Shown one piece after another: positions 49,256 through 52,254 of a DNA stretch of 52,254 nt (positions are counted from its first letter, which is position 1; every line of letters begins with the position of its first letter). Source of the stretch: JBBSOW01 sp038259365 (lineage in GTDB: Bacteria; Actinomycetota; Actinomycetes; Propionibacteriales; Propionibacteriaceae); the NCBI GenBank assembly GCA_038259365.1, contig JBBSOW010000011.1:1-52254 (forward strand), given 5' to 3'. The position numbers and the translations under genes were made by a program. Under the pieces are notes generated by a model, which was given only the letters and a program-made list of their open reading frames with translations, was not told the origin of the DNA and searched no databases.

Positions 49256-51484
49256 TTAGCTGCCCTCCGGGGATTCCTCGCCGATCAGCTGGGCGCCGAG
49301 GTGGCGGGCCAGCAACTCGTTGTGGCCGGTGTCGGCCTCGTCGGCGTCGGAATCACTACGATCCGGCTCGTCTTCGGGTTCGGATCGGCCCCGTTCTCGG
49401 ACCACCTGCAACCGCGTGCCACGGATTTCTTCGCGCGCGCGGGACGAGAGCCCGGGGCGCGGAGATGACTCGGCCGGCGCGTCGCTCTCCTCCGCCGTCC
49501 CCTCAGCGGGCTCGTTGGGCACGGCTCGCAGGTGGGAACGAGGGATCGAGTCGTCTGGGTTATCGCTGGCGGCTGCCGGGGATTGCACCGACGGCGATGC
49601 CTGAGCGGGTGCGGCGGCCGTCACCGGCGAGCGATCGGGGGCCATACCGAAGTCGGAGTCGGCGGCGGGCTCAGCGTTGCTGCCGAATCCCGGCCCGGTA
49701 TTCCTGGGGTTCGGAGCCGAGCCGCTGCCACCGCTGGCGGCGTCGACGATCGACTCGATCCGGAGATCGACGCCGATGACCTGCACGATCGCCTCGCGGA
49801 CCACGTTCTCGCTGCCGCCGCGGGAGAAGCTGTCGCGGGCACCGGCGTTGCTGAGTCCCAGCGTCAACACCCCGTCGTGAACCCCGGTGACGTGGGCGTT
49901 CTGGCTGATCAGAATCCACGTGAAGCGTCGTCGGCGCTTCACCTCCTCCAGCACCTCGGGCCACAGGCGACGAACGTCGGCCGTGGAGATGCTGGGCCCG
50001 CCAGCCTGCTTAGGCGGTGAGACTTCGGCGGCCGAGGGGTCCGTGCTGGGCTCCAACGGCTTTGCCTCCTCCGCCGACCCTGCCCGCTGGTCTTTGACAG
50101 GGGCGCCCCGACTCGTCTGTACCTCCCGCGTCGGCGTGTCGACAGCCTCACCGAGCGGTTCCTCGTCCGCTTGCTCGACAGGGGCGGGCGCCGGATCCGG
50201 CTCCGGTGGCCGGGCTTGCTCTGGCTGGGCGGCGGGCGGCTGATCCGGAGCCGCCACGCCGGAGACCATGCCGATGCGCCGCTCCAGTCGATCCAGGCGG
50301 GCGTGCACCCCGCGCTCGTCGACGTCGGAGCCGGGTAGCAACACCCGCGCGCACATGAGTTCGAGGTGGAGCCGGGGCGCCGTGGTGCCCCGCATGTCGG
50401 TGAGGCCAGCCGCGATCACCTCGGCGGCGCGGGTCAGCTCCCCCGCCCCCAGCGAGGCGGCCTGGTTGGTGAGCCGTTCACCCTGATCCTCGGCCACGGA
50501 GACCAAGCCCGAGGCGATGGCATCGGGGACCGCGGCCACGATGACGAGGTCGCGCAACCGGCGCAGCAGATCCTCGGCGAACCGGCGGGGATCCTGGCCG
50601 ACCTCGATCACCTTGTCTACGGCCGAGAACACCCCGGAGGCGTCCCCGGCGGCGAAGGCGTCGAGCACCTCATCGAGTAGGGAGTCCGGGGTGTAGCCGA
50701 GCAGCGAGACCGCCTGCTGGTAGCCGACCCCCTCCCCGCTGGCCCCGCCGAGCAGCTGGTCGAGCACCGAGAGCGAATCGCGCACCGAGCCCCCGCCCGA
50801 GCGCACCACCAACGGCAGCACTGCCGGCTCGACGGCAATGCCCTCAGCGTCGCACAGCTCGGACAGGTACTCGCCCAGAATCTTCGGCGGCACGAGCCGG
50901 AACGGGTAATGGTGCGTGCGGGAACGGATGGTGCCGATCACCTTGTCCGGCTCGGTGGTGGCGAAGATGAACTTCACGTGCGGCGGCGGTTCCTCCACCA
51001 GCTTGAGCATGGCGTTGAACCCGGCCGTGGTGACCATGTGGGCCTCGTCGACGATGTAGATCTTATAGCGGCTCGCGACGGGGGCGAAGAAGGCCCTCTC
51101 CCGCAGGTCTCGCGCGTCGTCGACCCCGCCGTGGCTGGCGGCGTCGATCTCGATGACGTCGATGCTCCCGGAGCCGCCGCGGGCCAGGTCGCGGCAGGAC
51201 TGGCATTCCCCGCACGGTTCGGCGACGGGGGCCTGCTCGCAGTTGAGGGCCCGGGCCAGGATGCGCGCCGAGGTGGTCTTGCCGCAGCCGCGGGGGCCAG
51301 AAAAGAGGTAGGCGTGGTTGACGCGGTTGTTCACCAGCGCCCGCTGCAGCGGATCGGTGACGTGGTGTTGCCCGATGATCTGGGCAAACGTGTCGGGCCG
51401 GTAGCGCCGGTACAGCGCCAGGGGCGCCGCCGGTGGGGTCGCCGGTTCCTCGATTAGCGCGTCCCCTAGCTGCTCATCCTCCAC
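49256..51484 (-). CDS. dnaX: DNA polymerase III gamma/tau subunit
   Basis: 742 residues. Clamp-loader ATPase: Walker A GPRGCGKTTSA (near 62-72), zinc site CEQAPVAEPCGECQSC, Walker B VDEAHMVTTAGFNAML and sensor region FATTEPDKVIGTIRSR. A Pro/Glu/Ala-rich linker and a C-terminal tau-like part with low-complexity repeats follow. No slippage A-run is evident. GTG 51484 (MEDEQLGDALIEE) is chosen because a TAAGGT -10 box ends 7 nt upstream; ATG 51514 in frame is the alternative. No 4.5S RNA is seen beside it. Confidence 0.95.
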   Translation of the reverse strand: MEDEQLGDALIEEPATPPAAPLALYRRYRPDTFAQIIGQHHVTDPLQRALVNNRVNHAYLFSGPRGCGKTTSARILARALNCEQAPVAEPCGECQSCRDLARGGSGSIDVIEIDAASHGGVDDARDLRERAFFAPVASRYKIYIVDEAHMVTTAGFNAMLKLVEEPPPHVKFIFATTEPDKVIGTIRSRTHHYPFRLVPPKILGEYLSELCDAEGIAVEPAVLPLVVRSGGGSVRDSLSVLDQLLGGASGEGVGYQQAVSLLGYTPDSLLDEVLDAFAAGDASGVFSAVDKVIEVGQDPRRFAEDLLRRLRDLVIVAAVPDAIASGLVSVAEDQGERLTNQAASLGAGELTRAAEVIAAGLTDMRGTTAPRLHLELMCARVLLPGSDVDERGVHARLDRLERRIGMVSGVAAPDQPPAAQPEQARPPEPDPAPAPVEQADEEPLGEAVDTPTREVQTSRGAPVKDQRAGSAEEAKPLEPSTDPSAAEVSPPKQAGGPSISTADVRRLWPEVLEEVKRRRRFTWILISQNAHVTGVHDGVLTLGLSNAGARDSFSRGGSENVVREAIVQVIGVDLRIESIVDAASGGSGSAPNPRNTGPGFGSNAEPAADSDFGMAPDRSPVTAAAPAQASPSVQSPAAASDNPDDSIPRSHLRAVPNEPAEGTAEESDAPAESSPRPGLSSRAREEIRGTRLQVVRERGRSEPEDEPDRSDSDADEADTGHNELLARHLGAQLIGEESPEGS

Positions 51485-51491
51485 GCCTCGA

Positions 51492-51497
51492 ACCTTA
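51492..51497 (-). promoter_or_regulatory. -10 box of a leaderless promoter (dnaX)
   Basis: TAAGGT on the minus strand ends 7 nt before GTG 51484; no Shine-Dalgarno is seen at that start. Confidence 0.45.
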
Positions 51498-51545
51498 ATG
51501 CTCGCTGCCGACATTTCACAGTGCTGGCGCCGTGGCGCCCTAATC

Positions 51546-52254
51546 TCAGCGTCTCAACCAGGGCTCGGCGCGACGCCGGTGCTCGGCCTGCTTGTCCCCA
51601 TCCATGCCGTCCCACATCCGGGTCATCATCGTGGAGCGGAAGTTGGCCTCGAACACCTCGCGATGATCGGCCACGAAGCTCCAGTACAACCCGTCCCAGT
51701 CCGCGCTCCAGTCACCGGCCATGAAGTCCGACATCTTGCGCAGGTAGTTGCTGCCGGAGACGTACGGCTTGGTGGTGATCGATTCCCCGGAGGCGAACTG
51801 GCTCATCCCGTAGACGTTGGGCACCATCACCCAGTCGTAGGCGTCGACGAACATCTCCATGAACCACTCGTAGACCTCGTCCGGATCCGTGCGCAGTAGA
51901 CACATGATGTTGCCGAAGACCATGAGCCGCTCGATGTGATGGGCGTACCCGGTCTCCAGAACCGAGGCCAGCACGTGATCCACCGGATCCAACCCCGTCT
52001 CGGCGCTCCACCAACCCGGCGCTAGCGACGAGGTATGTCGCAAGGTGTTGGACGTCCGCATCCGCGATCCCCACAAGATGTAGGTGGCCCGCATGTACTC
52101 GCGCCACCCGATGACCTGCCGCACGAAGCCCTCCACCGAGGCCAGCGGCACGTCGTGGTCGTCGGCCGCGGCGAGCGCGCGTCGAACCACCGCGTCGGGA
52201 GCCAACAACCCGACGTTCAGCCCCGGGGTCAGCACCGCGTGGAAGAGGAACCGG
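51546..52254 (-). CDS. Cryptochrome/photolyase-family protein, C-terminal part (runs off the right edge)
   Basis: The frame is open to the window edge, giving the C-terminal about 235 residues. FLFHAVLTPGLNVGLLAPDA, then VIGWREYMRATYILWGSRMR, CLLRTDPDEVYEWFMEMFVD and KPYVSGSNYLRKMSDFMAGD match the FeS-containing bacterial (6-4) photolyase/CryPro group (PhrB-like). C-terminal cysteines for the cluster are only partly evident, so activity cannot be judged. The N-terminal cofactor domain lies outside the window. It ends 31 bp upstream of the dnaX start region on the same strand. Confidence 0.85.
   Translation of the reverse strand, partial: RFLFHAVLTPGLNVGLLAPDAVVRRALAAADDHDVPLASVEGFVRQVIGWREYMRATYILWGSRMRTSNTLRHTSSLAPGWWSAETGLDPVDHVLASVLETGYAHHIERLMVFGNIMCLLRTDPDEVYEWFMEMFVDAYDWVMVPNVYGMSQFASGESITTKPYVSGSNYLRKMSDFMAGDWSADWDGLYWSFVADHREVFEANFRSTMMTRMWDGMDGDKQAEHRRRAEPWLRR

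Noticed and set aside
49187..51545. 4.5S SRP RNA gene often found next to dnaX
   Set aside because: No GTCAGGTCCGGAAGG-like core on either strand in the gaps around dnaX.

Overview
The window is 52 kb of high-G+C chromosome from an actinobacterium (Actinomycetota). Lineage markers are a WhiB regulator, a SARP-family regulator, a mycobacterial-type Crp, PonA2-like and paired Get3-like genes, a DUF222/HNH gene, an ileS T-box with an ultrashort specifier hairpin, and many start codons placed 6-7 nt after a TANNNT -10 box (leaderless promoters). From memory, the gene order follows the Mycobacterium tuberculosis Rv3657c to Rv3721c stretch with gaps and insertions. Phosphoketolase plus acetyl-CoA synthetase would fit a propionibacterial or related fermentative or facultative actinobacterium, but the genus cannot be fixed from sequence alone.

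Layout. 1-880: a partial DUF222/HNH gene and a decayed kinase-like gene whose last part is inverted. 880-4831 (minus): a truncated tad/Flp assembly operon (ssd/cpaE, tadA, tadB, tadC) with no pilin. 5132-6702: an ssd-linked conserved gene and a methyltransferase, divergent. 6724-10911: an RND-type exporter with a divergent TetR regulator. 10921-12145: a 17-bp tandem repeat and a PfkB sugar kinase. 12401-18163: acs, a holin-like membrane protein, a CoA-type NUDIX hydrolase, a rhodanese, a TlpA-like lipoprotein, nth and crp. 18182-21683: a possible broken small membrane gene and three oxidoreductase-type genes. 21720-28339: ridA, a 53-residue DUF4177 protein, two Get3-like ATPases, whiB, ponA2 and a phosphoesterase. 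28396-29320: tRNA-Pro(CGG), stacked hairpins, and a small HTH/DUF2975 operon. 29367-36348: a short UvrA paralogue, a conserved hypothetical, a VOC protein, aspartokinase, a Gfo/Idh/MocA oxidoreductase, and a TetR/DUF4188 divergent pair. 36360-43729 (minus): a membrane protein, ileS with its T-box, a HAD phosphatase with a disturbed start, and phosphoketolase. 43852-48072: adenine deaminase, a SARP regulator and a divergent small protein. 48245-52254 (minus): recR, ybaB, dnaX and a truncated photolyase-like gene.

Most of the window is core genome. Acs and phosphoketolase both handle the acetyl group (acetate and acetyl-phosphate). Nth, RecR, DnaX, the UvrA paralogue and the photolyase relative are DNA maintenance genes. 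No IS element, prophage, CRISPR array or classical defence system is visible. The least explained item is the SARP regulator facing a 111-residue protein, with three heptamer direct repeats at exact 11-bp spacing between them. Other notable items are the rearranged kinase relic beside a pilin-less tad operon, the ileS T-box with an SD-sequestering hairpin, an internal aspartokinase start, and a consensus DnaA box upstream of ssd.
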